From Bog-473 sp036489775 (lineage in GTDB: Bacteria > Actinomycetota > Acidimicrobiia > Acidimicrobiales > RAAP-2), in the NCBI GenBank assembly GCA_036489775.1, contig DASXFC010000077.1, positions 37,239 to 101,238 of the forward strand: a stretch of DNA of 64,000 bases, written 5' to 3'. Made by a program: the position numbers and the translations under genes. Of this stretch, positions 43,209 to 51,566 are shown piece after piece. The notes under the pieces were generated by a model. It saw only the letters and a program-made list of their open reading frames with translations, did not search any database and was not told where the DNA came from. Each line of letters starts with the position of its first letter. Position 1 is the stretch's first letter.

Positions 43209-43778
43209 ATGGGTCGATGGCAGCCGGATAGCAAGGGTCGGCTGCAGGAGGCCGCCCTCGTCCTGTTCTCCGAACGGGGGTTCGACCAGACCACCGCGGC
43301 GGAGATCGCAGCCCGGGCCGGGGTGACCGAGCGCACCTTCTTCCGCCATTTCGCCGACAAGCGGGATGTCCTCTTCGGTGGTCACCTCATCCTGCGGGAG
43401 CGGATCGTGTCCGGGGTGTCCGGGGCTCCCGCGGCAGCCGGACCGCTCGATGCGGTGGCCTGCGGCCTCGATGCCGCGGCCGAGATGCTCGGCGAGAACC
43501 GGCGGGATCTTTCGGCCCTGCGCTTCTCGGTCATTGTCAACAACTCCGAGCTCAAGGAGCGGGAGCTCAGCAAGCTGGCCGACTATTCCGCTGCGGTGGT
43601 CGAGGTTCTGCACCAACGCGGGGTCGGCGAACCCCAAGCCACCTTGGCGGCCGATGCCGGCATGACCGTGCTTCGGGTGGCCTTGGAGCGTTGGTCCCAA
43701 GGTGCAGACGAGAGGAGCCTCGTCGACATCATGCGGGCCTCCATGGCCGAGCTGCGAGCGGTCACGGCCGATCACTAG
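43209..43778 (+). CDS. TetR-family regulator
   Basis: 189 residues. HTH: GRLQEAALVLFSERGFDQTT, AEIAARAGVTERTFFRHFADKRDVLF, a typical AcrR-like recognition helix (TERTFFRHF). A C-terminal helical domain follows. ATG at 43209 without a good ribosome binding site; possibly leaderless. Divergent from the epimerase gene with a strong palindrome in between. Confidence 0.9.
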   Translation: MGRWQPDSKGRLQEAALVLFSERGFDQTTAAEIAARAGVTERTFFRHFADKRDVLFGGHLILRERIVSGVSGAPAAAGPLDAVACGLDAAAEMLGENRRDLSALRFSVIVNNSELKERELSKLADYSAAVVEVLHQRGVGEPQATLAADAGMTVLRVALERWSQGADERSLVDIMRASMAELRAVTADH

Positions 43779-43791
43779 CCCCTCGTCTGTA

Positions 43792-43820
43792 CCGTGCGGC
43801 CAGCTCCCGTGCGGCCAGCT
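43792..43820. repeat. 14-bp tandem duplication
   Basis: CCGTGCGGCCAGCT occurs at 43792-43805 and again at 43807-43820, one base between. It lies in the 125-bp non-coding gap between the TetR gene and the next SDR. A recent local duplication; no role proposed. Confidence 0.7.
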
Positions 43821-43903
43821 GAGGAGAGGTGACGGAGTGACAGCTCAGCCACTCGGGTAAGACACCTCCTGCGTCGAAGAGGACCGGTACAGGAGGAAAC
43901 CAG

Positions 43904-44623
43904 GTGGCGAACGAACTGCAGGGCCAGACCGTGCTCGTCGTCGGTAGGGGTGGCGGTCTCGCTCAGGCCATCGTCCTGGCCCTACGCGATGCCGGGGCCT
44001 CCGTCATTGCCGCCGGCCGCAACCGGTCCGGGCTCGAAGCCGCCTACGCCGGTGAGCTGGGGATCACGGTCGACCAGGTTGACCTGACGGACGAAGGATC
44101 GATTGCCGCCTTGGCCGAGCGGCTCGGCCCGGTCGACCACGTGGTGTCCACTGCCTCAGCCCGGGCCCGGGGCCGTGTGGCTGATCTGGACCGGGATGCG
44201 GTTCGGCTCGCCTTCGACACCAAGGTGATCGGTCCCTTGATGCTGGCCAAGCATTTCGCCCCGCGTATGGGTGCAGGGAGCTCCTTCGTGCTCTTTTCCG
44301 GAGTGGCCGCGGCCAAGATCGCCGTCGGAACGTTGGCCGTGGCCATCACCAACGGTTCGGCCGAGGTCTTGACCCGCTCGTTGGCGCTCGAGTTGGCTCC
44401 GATCCGGGTCAATGCCATGTCACCGGGAGTGATCGATACCGGTGCCTGGGACGCTTTCGGCGAATCCGGCAAGGCCGACTACTTCGCGGAGATCAGCGTC
44501 CATAACCCGGTTGGCCGCATCGGCTCGGTCCAGGACATCGCGGCGGGTGTCCTCTTCGCTCTGACCAACACCTTCCTGACCGGTCAGACGCTCCACATCG
44601 ATGGCGGAGAGCCATTGGGCTGA
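43904..44623 (+). CDS. SDR-fold protein lacking the usual active site
   Basis: 239 residues, clearly SDR by pattern: VLVVGRGGGLAQAIVLAL, VDHVVSTAS, SGVAA, and ALELAPIRVNAMSPGVIDT with HIDGGEPLG. The cofactor loop reads VGRGGGLA instead of TGxxxGIG, and where homologues have YxxxK this one has VAITN, so the catalytic Tyr and Lys are missing. It may be a non-catalytic partner or use different chemistry. GTG start after GGAGG. Convergent with the SnoaL gene. Confidence 0.85.
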   Translation: MANELQGQTVLVVGRGGGLAQAIVLALRDAGASVIAAGRNRSGLEAAYAGELGITVDQVDLTDEGSIAALAERLGPVDHVVSTASARARGRVADLDRDAVRLAFDTKVIGPLMLAKHFAPRMGAGSSFVLFSGVAAAKIAVGTLAVAITNGSAEVLTRSLALELAPIRVNAMSPGVIDTGAWDAFGESGKADYFAEISVHNPVGRIGSVQDIAAGVLFALTNTFLTGQTLHIDGGEPLG

Positions 44624-44629
44624 TCCCGT

Positions 44630-45034
44630 TCAGGCTCGGGCCGAGATCAGCCGCTGATCGAAAGCCGTGACACGCTCGGTGTCGAGGAAGACCTCGAGGC
44701 TCTGCACCTTCCCCCATCGAAAGGTGAGCCATTCGACGCCCTCGTTCTCGTAGTCCTTTCCAATGGCATCGCGGAACCGCACCGCGGCCCGCATATTCCA
44801 CGGAGGGCCCGACACCACGACGTCGCCGACGTCGAAGGTGGGCTCGAAGGTTCTGAAGCGGGCCAACCATTCGCTCAGGGCTTCTCGGCCCACCAACGTG
44901 GCGGCAAAGGAACTCTGCCCCGGGAACGTGAACGCCACGTCCGGCGCCGATGCCCGCATCATGATGCGGTCGTCACCAGCGAAGGTTCGGCTGTAGACGA
45001 AGCGGATGATTTTCGAAACTGCCCAGCGGTACAT
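44630..45034 (-). CDS. SnoaL/NTF2-like protein
   Basis: 134 residues of the cone-shaped SnoaL fold: VSKIIRFVYSRTFAGDDRIM, PDVAFTFPGQSSFAATLVG, REALSEWLARF and VEWLTFRWGKVQSLEVFLDTE. Members isomerise, hydrate or only bind small hydrophobic molecules. ATG at 45034 follows AGGAGGAG; the longer frame runs over the tandem operators and has no site. Divergent from a TetR gene. Confidence 0.85.
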   Translation of the reverse strand: MYRWAVSKIIRFVYSRTFAGDDRIMMRASAPDVAFTFPGQSSFAATLVGREALSEWLARFRTFEPTFDVGDVVVSGPPWNMRAAVRFRDAIGKDYENEGVEWLTFRWGKVQSLEVFLDTERVTAFDQRLISARA

Positions 45035-45050
45035 GCACTCCTCCTGACCG

Positions 45051-45103
45051 ATCTTGTCAGTGTCAAGATCACGGTACGCCCGCTGTCTTGTCAGTGTCAA
45101 GAT
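45051..45103. promoter_or_regulatory. Two copies of an 18-bp palindrome, probable TetR operators
   Basis: ATCTTGTCAGTGTCAAGAT (45051-45069; perfect ATCTTG/CAAGAT arms, 7-bp spacer) and the same sequence but one base at 45085-45103 lie 34 bp apart, one between the divergent starts and the other 17 bp before the TetR start. The near-identity and spacing argue strongly for a real operator. Confidence 0.8.
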
Positions 45104-45120
45104 GGCGCAGAAGGAGGATC

Positions 45121-45741
45121 ATGGCGAAGGCTGAGGCCAAACCGGGCACGTACCACCACGGTGACCTGCGTGCGGCGTTGTTGCGCGCCGCGGTGGGGGA
45201 GATCACCCGGGATGGCGTGAACAACCTGAGCATGCGCGCCGTGGCCCGTCGAGCCGGGGTGTCCCATGCCGCTCCCGCCCATCACTTCGGCGACAAGACC
45301 GGGCTGCTGACCGCCCTGGCGGCCGAGGGTTTCGGGATCCTGCACCAGATGACCACGCCCACCCTGGGTCGGGACGACGCTCTGGTCCGGGCCGGCGAGG
45401 CCTACGTCGAATTCGCCCTGGCTCACCCTGCTCACTTCGCCGTGATGTTCGATCCCCACCTGCTCCGAATGGACGATCCCGCCCTCGATGCGGAACGGAG
45501 CGTCGCCTTTGCCAACCTCTTCACGGCGGTGCAGGAGACCACCGGTACCGATGATCCGGCCCAGGTCACGCGCGAAGCGATCGCCGCCTGGGCCGTGGTC
45601 CACGGCACCGCCGTACTCTGGCTCCAGGGCAATCTGCCCTTGACGGAAGCCAATTCGGTCAGCGAGGTCTTCGCTCAAATGGGCTCGGGCCTCAAGACTG
45701 TCGCCATCGCCTCGGCCGAACATCTGCCCCAACCCTCATGA
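45121..45741 (+). CDS. TetR-family regulator, WHG type
   Basis: 206 residues. N-terminal YHHGDLRAALLRAAVGEI and RAVARRAGVSHAAPAHHFGDKTGLL are the HTH of the WHG subgroup; the WHG-like segment AWAVVHGTAVLW is present in the ligand domain. ATG at 45121 has AAGGAGG upstream. Faces the SnoaL gene with two identical operators in between, and its stop overlaps (ATGA) the remnant methyltransferase gene. Confidence 0.92.
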   Translation: MAKAEAKPGTYHHGDLRAALLRAAVGEITRDGVNNLSMRAVARRAGVSHAAPAHHFGDKTGLLTALAAEGFGILHQMTTPTLGRDDALVRAGEAYVEFALAHPAHFAVMFDPHLLRMDDPALDAERSVAFANLFTAVQETTGTDDPAQVTREAIAAWAVVHGTAVLWLQGNLPLTEANSVSEVFAQMGSGLKTVAIASAEHLPQPS

Positions 45742-46080
45742 GCGAATCAGCAATGCCAACCCAGCTGCATCAACACCGGGACGTGGCTTCATCCTTCGGG
45801 ACTGGTGCCGCTCGCTATGACCGGGTCCGACCTCGCGGTCCAAGGGCTCCTAGCCGCTGCTGGGTTCGGGCAGACCGAGGAATGGCGCGACGAGTGGGAC
45901 CGTGGCTACCAGCGCGACGAATGGCTCGATCTGGTGCCGACGACCGGGGACGCCAGCCAATGGCCAGCCGCCACCCTCGATGAGGTTCTGGCCGGCCTCG
46001 GTGCGGTCATCGACGCTGCCGGCGGCGGCTTCAGCGTGCACTTCAGCGTGATCGTGGCGACGGCGGCTCGAACGGGTTGA
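45738..46080 (+). pseudogene. Decayed SAM methyltransferase gene (internal deletion)
   Basis: The start, in the frame at 45738 overlapping the TetR stop, reads HQHRDVASSFGTGAARYDRVRP, the normal N-terminus of a class I methyltransferase. The end, in a second frame to 46080, reads LLAAAGFGQTEEWRDEWDRG, RDEWLDLVPTTGD and GGGFSVHFSVIVATAAR, the normal C-terminus of the same family. The frames meet near 45830. About 150 middle codons, including the SAM site, are missing. It is therefore a deletion remnant, not an active gene. Confidence 0.75.
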
Positions 46081-46204
46081 ACGCACGAATTCGTCGTCGT
46101 CCGCCGAAAATGCGGGATGCCTGCTAGTATTGGTTTTTCCCTCCGGCGATCCTGTGCCCGCACAGTTGAAGCAGTGGCCGGTCGCCTATTCAGGAGTGTT
46201 TCCC

Positions 46205-47620
46205 TTGTCTTCATCCTTTGCCGACCTCGGCCTGTCCGAGGACGCCGTCCGGGCTCTTAAAGCCCGTGGCATCACCGATGCCTTTCCGATCCAGGTCCTG
46301 GCCATCCCGCCTGCCCTCGAGGGCAAGGACATCTGTGGTCGTGCGCCCACCGGATCGGGCAAGACCCTGGCCTTCGGCCTGCCCGTGGCGGCCCGGGTCA
46401 GCAACGCCAAACCCAAGCGCCCGCACGCGCTGATCCTGGCCCCCACTCGGGAGTTGGCCGGTCAGATCCAATCCGAGATGTCCCTATTGGTGGACCCCGA
46501 CCGCCGTCACAAGGTGGCGTCCTTCTACGGCGGCGTCAGCTTCGGCAACCAGCTCAAGGCCTTGCGTGCCGGCGTGGACGTGGCGGTGGCCTGCCCGGGC
46601 CGTTTGCGCGACCTGATCGAGCAGAACGCCCTCTCGCTGCGTGACTGCTCCATCGTGGTGGTCGACGAGGCCGACCGCATGGCCGACATGGGCTTCATGC
46701 CCGACGTCAAATGGATCCTCGACCAGGTCCGCCCCGACCGTCAGACCCTGTTGTTCTCCGCCACCCTCGATGGAGATGTCAACCAGCTCATCAAGCACTA
46801 CCAGAAGGACCCGGTTCGGGTCGCGGTGGAAGTGGAAGAAGACAACTCGCGGACCTCGTACCACTGGCTCGATGTTTTGCGTGAGGACCGGGTCAACCTG
46901 ACCGCACACCTCGTGGCGTCGCATGGCCCGACCATCGTCTTCTGCCGGACCAAGCACGGGACGGACCGGATCGCCAAGCAGCTCAGTTCCGTCGGCATCA
47001 GGGCAGCGGCCTTGCACGGCGGGCGGAGTCAAGCTCAGCGCGAGCAGGCGTTGCGCGCTTTCTCGACCGGGCGGGTGGACGCACTGGTGGCCACTGACGT
47101 GGCGGCCCGTGGCATCCATGTCGACGGCGTCAACTGCGTGGTGCACTTCGACATGCCGGGATCAGCCAAGGACTACCTGCACCGATCGGGTCGCACGGGA
47201 CGGGCCGGTGCGGACGGTGTGGTCGTCTCCATGGTCACGTCGGCCGACCGCGGACCGGTTCGTGGCCTGCAGAAGGCAATCGGTCAGCCCGTCACCAAGA
47301 ACTTTGACTCGCCGAGCTTGCTCGGCATCGACCTGCGCACGGCCTTCGCGCCTTCCAAGCCCAGGTCGGCCGGAGAGTACGTACAGGAAGCCGCGCCTTC
47401 CGGAGATCGTCGTCCCCCCCGCCCTCAGGGCCAGGGCCAACCCTCCCAGCGCCGCCGCCGTCCGGCCGGTGCTTCGCAGGGACGGTCGAGCGGTGCCTCG
47501 CAGGGTCGACCGAGCGGTTCCTCACAGGGACGTCCGGGTGGTGCCTCGCGGGGCCGACCGGCCAGTGGCGGGAGCTCGCGGACCAGCCGGCCACCGCGCC
47601 GTCGCAGCCGCGCCGCCTGA
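46205..47620 (+). CDS. DEAD-box ATP-dependent RNA helicase
   Basis: 471 residues. Ordered motifs: Q-motif FADLGLSEDAVRALKARGITDAFPIQ, Walker A APTGSGKT, PTRELA, VVVDEADRM (DEAD), FSATL, IVFCRT, ATDVAARGIHV and HRSGRTGRAG. It unwinds structured RNA in the cytosol. The TTG at 46205 is chosen for AGGAG 8 bp upstream; the earlier TTG at 46130 lacks one, so an RNA leader of about 70 nt is likely, as for cold-induced helicases. The tail (GASQGRSSG-type repeats, RRRRP) is a disordered basic region that should bind RNA. Confidence 0.93.
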   Translation: MSSSFADLGLSEDAVRALKARGITDAFPIQVLAIPPALEGKDICGRAPTGSGKTLAFGLPVAARVSNAKPKRPHALILAPTRELAGQIQSEMSLLVDPDRRHKVASFYGGVSFGNQLKALRAGVDVAVACPGRLRDLIEQNALSLRDCSIVVVDEADRMADMGFMPDVKWILDQVRPDRQTLLFSATLDGDVNQLIKHYQKDPVRVAVEVEEDNSRTSYHWLDVLREDRVNLTAHLVASHGPTIVFCRTKHGTDRIAKQLSSVGIRAAALHGGRSQAQREQALRAFSTGRVDALVATDVAARGIHVDGVNCVVHFDMPGSAKDYLHRSGRTGRAGADGVVVSMVTSADRGPVRGLQKAIGQPVTKNFDSPSLLGIDLRTAFAPSKPRSAGEYVQEAAPSGDRRPPRPQGQGQPSQRRRRPAGASQGRSSGASQGRPSGSSQGRPGGASRGRPASGGSSRTSRPPRRRSRAA

Positions 47621-47628
47621 TCAGGCGG
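47613..47628. other. 16-bp palindrome spanning two convergent stop codons
   Basis: CCGCCTGATCAGGCGG covers the helicase stop TGA and the globin stop (TGA on the other strand), which are adjacent. It could fold as a short hairpin in both transcripts. No T-run follows. Confidence 0.6.
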
Positions 47629-48085
47629 TATCGCCGGGACTGACCAATCCGTCCCACGACCATTTCGGAATCACCAAACCGTCGGGGACGTCGTCCTCGG
47701 CGTGGTGGTACTGGGACATGGTGGTTTTGGTGGCCCAGGCGAAGTACTCATAGAGCACCTGGCCCACGCCGGCATCCTTGCTGAGGCCGACGTCCGCCAG
47801 CGCCTCAGCGAAGCACTCGATGGCTCGCCGGTCCATCTCGTCATGCGGCCCGTTGCCGCTGTGCATGCGGACCACTTCGGTCTCACTGGCCATGCTCCCC
47901 GAGTAGCGGGCCGGTCCCCCCAGTGCTTCGGCCCAGTAGGCGGCCAGCCGTGCCGTGTGGTCAGGGTGGTAGCCGTGGCTGAAGGCGTGACTCACTTCCT
48001 CGTCGGCCAGGACCCGCGTGTGCCAGGCCTCGGCCAGGCGGCTCAAGCCCTGGTCGCCACCGGCTGCTTCGTAGACAGTTGGCAT
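47621..48085 (-). CDS. Group II truncated haemoglobin-like protein
   Basis: 154 residues of the 2-over-2 globin fold: VYEAAGGDQGLSRLAEAWHTRVLAD, HPDHTARLAAYWAEALGGP, and the haem-pocket stretch MHSGNGPHDEMDRRAIECF where the proximal His is expected. The C-terminal YEYFAWATKTTMS helix is typical. Such proteins bind O2, NO or peroxide. ATG at 48085. It is convergent, zero gap, with the helicase. Confidence 0.85.
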   Translation of the reverse strand: MPTVYEAAGGDQGLSRLAEAWHTRVLADEEVSHAFSHGYHPDHTARLAAYWAEALGGPARYSGSMASETEVVRMHSGNGPHDEMDRRAIECFAEALADVGLSKDAGVGQVLYEYFAWATKTTMSQYHHAEDDVPDGLVIPKWSWDGLVSPGDTA

Positions 48086-48099
48086 GACCCGATCATGGC

Positions 48100-50013
48100 T
48101 CAGGCAGCGCCCGCGGCCCCGCCCGCCGCCCCGCCCTCCTGGTTGCGAGAGCCCGAGGTCAGCCAGCGCGCCACCAAGATCCGCTCAGCATGGCGCTCTT
48201 CGACCAGCAGCTTCTCCCGCGCCTCGAGCAGGTTGAATTGGGTGACCAGTCCCACCAGTTCGCTGGCATCGGTGCGGCTGACAACCGGGAACGCGCCGAC
48301 GCCGAGCAGGGCCATACGGTCGGCGATTGTCCGCAGGACCTCGTCGGGGTAGGCCACGACATGGGTCGACACCATGACGTCGCGCACCGTTGCGCCGACA
48401 CCGCTGTGGCTCCGATCGGCCAGCACGGCCGACCAGGGGAGCACGCCGACCAGACCCGAGGCCGCCTCGAGCACCGGGTAGAGCCGCTGGCGTCGACCTG
48501 GGCTTCCCTCGGGGAGCGAGCGGTACACCTGGGCCACCGGCTGGTCGGGATCGAGGGTCACCACATCGATGTCCATCACTTCGCGGACGAAGGTGGCGTC
48601 GAGCGGGTCGACGCCGTACTCGCGCATGACGTGAAAGCCCCGGCGGGCCACCTTCTCGGTGAGGATCGAGCGCTTCAGGATCAGCACACTGACCAGGTGG
48701 GCCACCGTGGCCGTGACCAGCAGCGCCAGCAAGCTGTTGGCATCGTGGGTCAACTCGAAGGCGAAGACGATGGCGGTGAAGGGCGACCGGGTCACTCCGG
48801 CGATGGCACCCGACAACCCGAGCAGGGCCCAGACGCCCGGTGACGCGCCCGGCAGGAAGTGACCGAGCAGCCCGCCCGCCGCCGCCCCGATCATCATGAT
48901 CGGCGCCAAGATCCCGCCGCTGGTCCCGCTGCCCAGTGCGCCGGACCAGATGACCAGCTTCACCACCAACAACAGCGCCAGGGTGCCGACAGCCAGCCGC
49001 CCCAGTAGCTCCGCGTGGATGGTGTCGTAACCGACACCCAGCGAACGCGAGTCGACCAGACCGCCCACCCCGATCAACGTGCCGCCGATGAGCGGCCACC
49101 ACATCCAGTGCAAGTGCGGCGTCAGCTTCTTGAAGAGATCCTCGAACCGGTAGACGGCTTGGGTCATGACCCAAGCCCCGAAACCCGTGACCAGGCCGAC
49201 CAGCACCGCGCCGAGCAGCACCACACCCCCGATCGGTCCGTGCGCCGCCACCGGGAAGATCGGCTGGGGCGAGACCAGGCCGGCGCCGGCCATGGCCATG
49301 CGGATGCCGTCCGCGGTGGCCGCGGCCAACCCGATCAGCACCATCGAACGTGGCCGTAGCTCGAAGGCCAGCAGCTCGACCCCGAACAGCGTGGCCGCCA
49401 CCGGCGTCCCGAAGACAGCGCTCATCCCGGCCGCCGAGCCGGCCACCAGCAGCGCCCTCCGCTGCACCGCCGTCAGCCGGAATAGCTGGCCCACGATCGA
49501 TCCGACGGCGCCCCCGGTCAAGATGATGGGCCCTTCGGCGCCGAACGGACCGCCGGTCCCGATACTCACCGCGCTCGAGATCGGTTTGAGCAAGGCCAGG
49601 CGTGGTTGCACGCGACTGCCGTTGATGAGGATGCGCTCCATGGCCTCGGGGATGCCGTGACCGCGGATTTGCTCGGAGCCGAACCGAGCCATGATCCCGA
49701 CGATCAGTCCGCCGCCGACCGGGATGATCAGGGCGAGCGCGCCCAGCGTGTTGGCCGCGGGCGAGACCAGATGCACGCTCAGTCGTTGGTAATAAAAAAG
49801 ATTTGTAAAGAACCCGATCATGTCGAGCAGGGCCAGAGAGATCCCCGCCCCGAGCGCGCCAATGACGACGGCGAGCGGAACGAGCCGGAGCACCGACGCG
49901 TCGATGGTGAAGTCGCCCAGGGAGCGCTCGCGGCTGCCGGCGCGGCGGTCGCCGCTGCCGATCACCGCATCGGGTGGCGCCCCCTCCTCTTCTTCCGGTG
50001 GTTCCTCGATCAT
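48100..50013 (-). CDS. ClC-family chloride channel or transporter with CBS domains
   Basis: 637 residues. The membrane part (about 40-440) has ClC hallmarks: GHGIPEAM (usually GSGIP), GTGGPFGAEGP with the gating Glu160, and GSGTSGGILAP. About 10-12 hydrophobic helices fit. The end carries two CBS domains (VREVMDIDVVTLDPDQPVAQV and TVRDVMVSTHVVAYPDEVL), probable adenine-nucleotide sensors. Whether it is a channel or H+/Cl- exchanger cannot be told. The N-terminus is acidic and Pro-rich. Divergent from a MarR gene with a palindrome in between. Confidence 0.92.
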   Translation of the reverse strand: MIEEPPEEEEGAPPDAVIGSGDRRAGSRERSLGDFTIDASVLRLVPLAVVIGALGAGISLALLDMIGFFTNLFYYQRLSVHLVSPAANTLGALALIIPVGGGLIVGIMARFGSEQIRGHGIPEAMERILINGSRVQPRLALLKPISSAVSIGTGGPFGAEGPIILTGGAVGSIVGQLFRLTAVQRRALLVAGSAAGMSAVFGTPVAATLFGVELLAFELRPRSMVLIGLAAATADGIRMAMAGAGLVSPQPIFPVAAHGPIGGVVLLGAVLVGLVTGFGAWVMTQAVYRFEDLFKKLTPHLHWMWWPLIGGTLIGVGGLVDSRSLGVGYDTIHAELLGRLAVGTLALLLVVKLVIWSGALGSGTSGGILAPIMMIGAAAGGLLGHFLPGASPGVWALLGLSGAIAGVTRSPFTAIVFAFELTHDANSLLALLVTATVAHLVSVLILKRSILTEKVARRGFHVMREYGVDPLDATFVREVMDIDVVTLDPDQPVAQVYRSLPEGSPGRRQRLYPVLEAASGLVGVLPWSAVLADRSHSGVGATVRDVMVSTHVVAYPDEVLRTIADRMALLGVGAFPVVSRTDASELVGLVTQFNLLEAREKLLVEERHAERILVARWLTSGSRNQEGGAAGGAAGAA

Positions 50014-50044
50014 GCCGCCAGCCCGGTCCGTTGGTTCATCGTGA

Positions 50045-50059
50045 CACGATGTTATCGTG
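50045..50059. promoter_or_regulatory. Perfect inverted repeat between ClC and MarR starts
   Basis: CACGAT-GTT-ATCGTG, 6-bp perfect arms with a 3-bp spacer, 5 bp before the MarR ATG and inside the 51-bp divergent gap. Typical size for a MarR operator and close enough to block both starts. Confidence 0.6.
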
Positions 50060-50064
50060 AAGCG

Positions 50065-50493
50065 ATGAATCTGAGCCAGGACGACTACGCCCGCCTACTG
50101 GCCTTGCGGACCGGCCTACGGCGCTTCCAGCGCTGGAGCGAGCAGCAGGCCGAGGTGGCCGGTCTTACGCCGGCTCAGCATCAGTTGCTCCTGGCCATCC
50201 GGGGCCATGCCGACCCTCGCGGGCCGACCATCGGTGAGGCGGCTGACTACCTCCTGCTACGGCATCACAGCACGGTGGAACTGGTCGACCGGGCCGTACG
50301 GGCCGGGTTAGTCGAACGCCGTCGCGATGACGACGACCACCGGGTGGTCAGGGTGTCACTGACCGAGCTCGGTGTTGAACGCATCGAGGTCCTGTCGGCG
50401 GTCCACCTCGAAGAACTGGCCCGGCTGGCCGACGAGCTCCCGATTTGGCAGGGACTGGCGCCGACACAACGGAGTCACGGGTTCCCCCAGTAG
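50065..50493 (+). CDS. MarR-family transcriptional regulator
   Basis: 142 residues with a winged helix: GLTPAQHQLLLAIRGHADPR, GEAADYLLLRHHSTVELVDRA, and the wing ERRRDDDDHRVVRVSLTELG. ATG at 50065, near-leaderless context. Longer in-frame readings go back over the ClC gene and are spurious. It probably controls itself and the ClC gene; the physiological signal is unknown. Confidence 0.9.
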   Translation: MNLSQDDYARLLALRTGLRRFQRWSEQQAEVAGLTPAQHQLLLAIRGHADPRGPTIGEAADYLLLRHHSTVELVDRAVRAGLVERRRDDDDHRVVRVSLTELGVERIEVLSAVHLEELARLADELPIWQGLAPTQRSHGFPQ

Positions 50494-50549
50494 TGAACGC
50501 ACGGCCTCAACGCGACTGCGATGGATAAGTCAGGTCAGCGGGCGATTGA

Positions 50550-51557
50550 ATGGAGCCGATGCGGGTACGGCGGTTGGCGAGCTGTTCGGTCATGGCGGTT
50601 GTGGTGGTCGGGCTGGTCCCGTTCGGCATGGGATCAGCGGAGGCAGCAACGACGCCGCTGCATCAACCCGTGGCCATGGTGGCCCCCTACGAGTACATGG
50701 GCTGGGGCAATCCGCCACCACCGGCCAGCGTGCTCGCGGCCACCGGGATCCACGACTTCACGCTGGCCTTCATCTTGTCCAACGGCACCTGCGATCCTGA
50801 GTGGGACGGCAGCCGGCCCCTGTTGGGTGGGACCGATGCCGCCACCATCGCGGCCATCCGAGCCGCCGGCGGCAATGTCGACGTGTCGTTCGGCGGTGCC
50901 GACGGCACCAAGCTCGGCGTGGTCTGCCCGAACGCCACCGCGCTCATGGGCGCGTACCAAACGGTCATCAGCGCTTACGACCTCTCGGCCATCGACGTCG
51001 ACATCGAGGGCATCGAGTACGCCTCAGCCGCCGCTCGGAGCCGGGTGATCATCGCGCTGGCCGCCTTGCAGCGTCGCGACCCGCACCTCGAGATCTCCAT
51101 CACCTTTCAGGTCTACCGGTCGGGTCTCGGCGCGGACGGTAAGTCCATGATCCGTCATGCCGCCGCGCTGCAGTTCCAGCCCTACGCCTGGACGATCATG
51201 ACTTTTGACCTCCAACCGGCGGTGAGCAACATGGCGGCGGCCACCGAACGCCTCACCGGAGATCTCGCACAGGTGATGGCCAAGGCGTACCGCGAGTCGT
51301 CGGCCCAGGCCTATGCGCACATGGGGATCTCATCGATGAACGGTGACACCGACATCGGCGGAGAGACGGTGTCGGTCAGCGCCTTCGGGCAGATCCTGGC
51401 CTTCGCCGAGCAGAAGCACCTGGCCCGGGTCAGCTTCTGGGCCGTGAACCGGGACCGTCCGTGTACCGAAGGATTCGCCGCAGGTGACGGCAATTGCAGC
51501 GGGATCTCGCAGACGCCGTACGCCTTCACCGACCTCTTGGCTTCGTATCACTCCTGA
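50550..51557 (+). CDS. Secreted glycoside hydrolase family 18 (chitinase-like) protein
   Basis: 335 residues. Signal peptide (ASCSVMAVVVVGLVPFGMG...AEA, cut near residue 32). The GH18 catalytic motif DxxDxDxE appears as LSAIDVDIEGIE with the catalytic Glu153 (Asp149, Asp151 before). Upstream VSFGGADG is the strand-3 motif; SFWAVNRDRPC near the end closes the barrel. It may cut chitin or another N-acetylglucosamine polymer outside the cell. No carbohydrate-binding module is present. Confidence 0.9.
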   Translation: MEPMRVRRLASCSVMAVVVVGLVPFGMGSAEAATTPLHQPVAMVAPYEYMGWGNPPPPASVLAATGIHDFTLAFILSNGTCDPEWDGSRPLLGGTDAATIAAIRAAGGNVDVSFGGADGTKLGVVCPNATALMGAYQTVISAYDLSAIDVDIEGIEYASAAARSRVIIALAALQRRDPHLEISITFQVYRSGLGADGKSMIRHAAALQFQPYAWTIMTFDLQPAVSNMAAATERLTGDLAQVMAKAYRESSAQAYAHMGISSMNGDTDIGGETVSVSAFGQILAFAEQKHLARVSFWAVNRDRPCTEGFAAGDGNCSGISQTPYAFTDLLASYHS

Positions 51558-51566
51558 TCGGCCATC

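Noticed and set aside
45805..46080. Independent 91-residue gene
   Set aside because: It is the C-terminal piece of a methyltransferase with the core missing.
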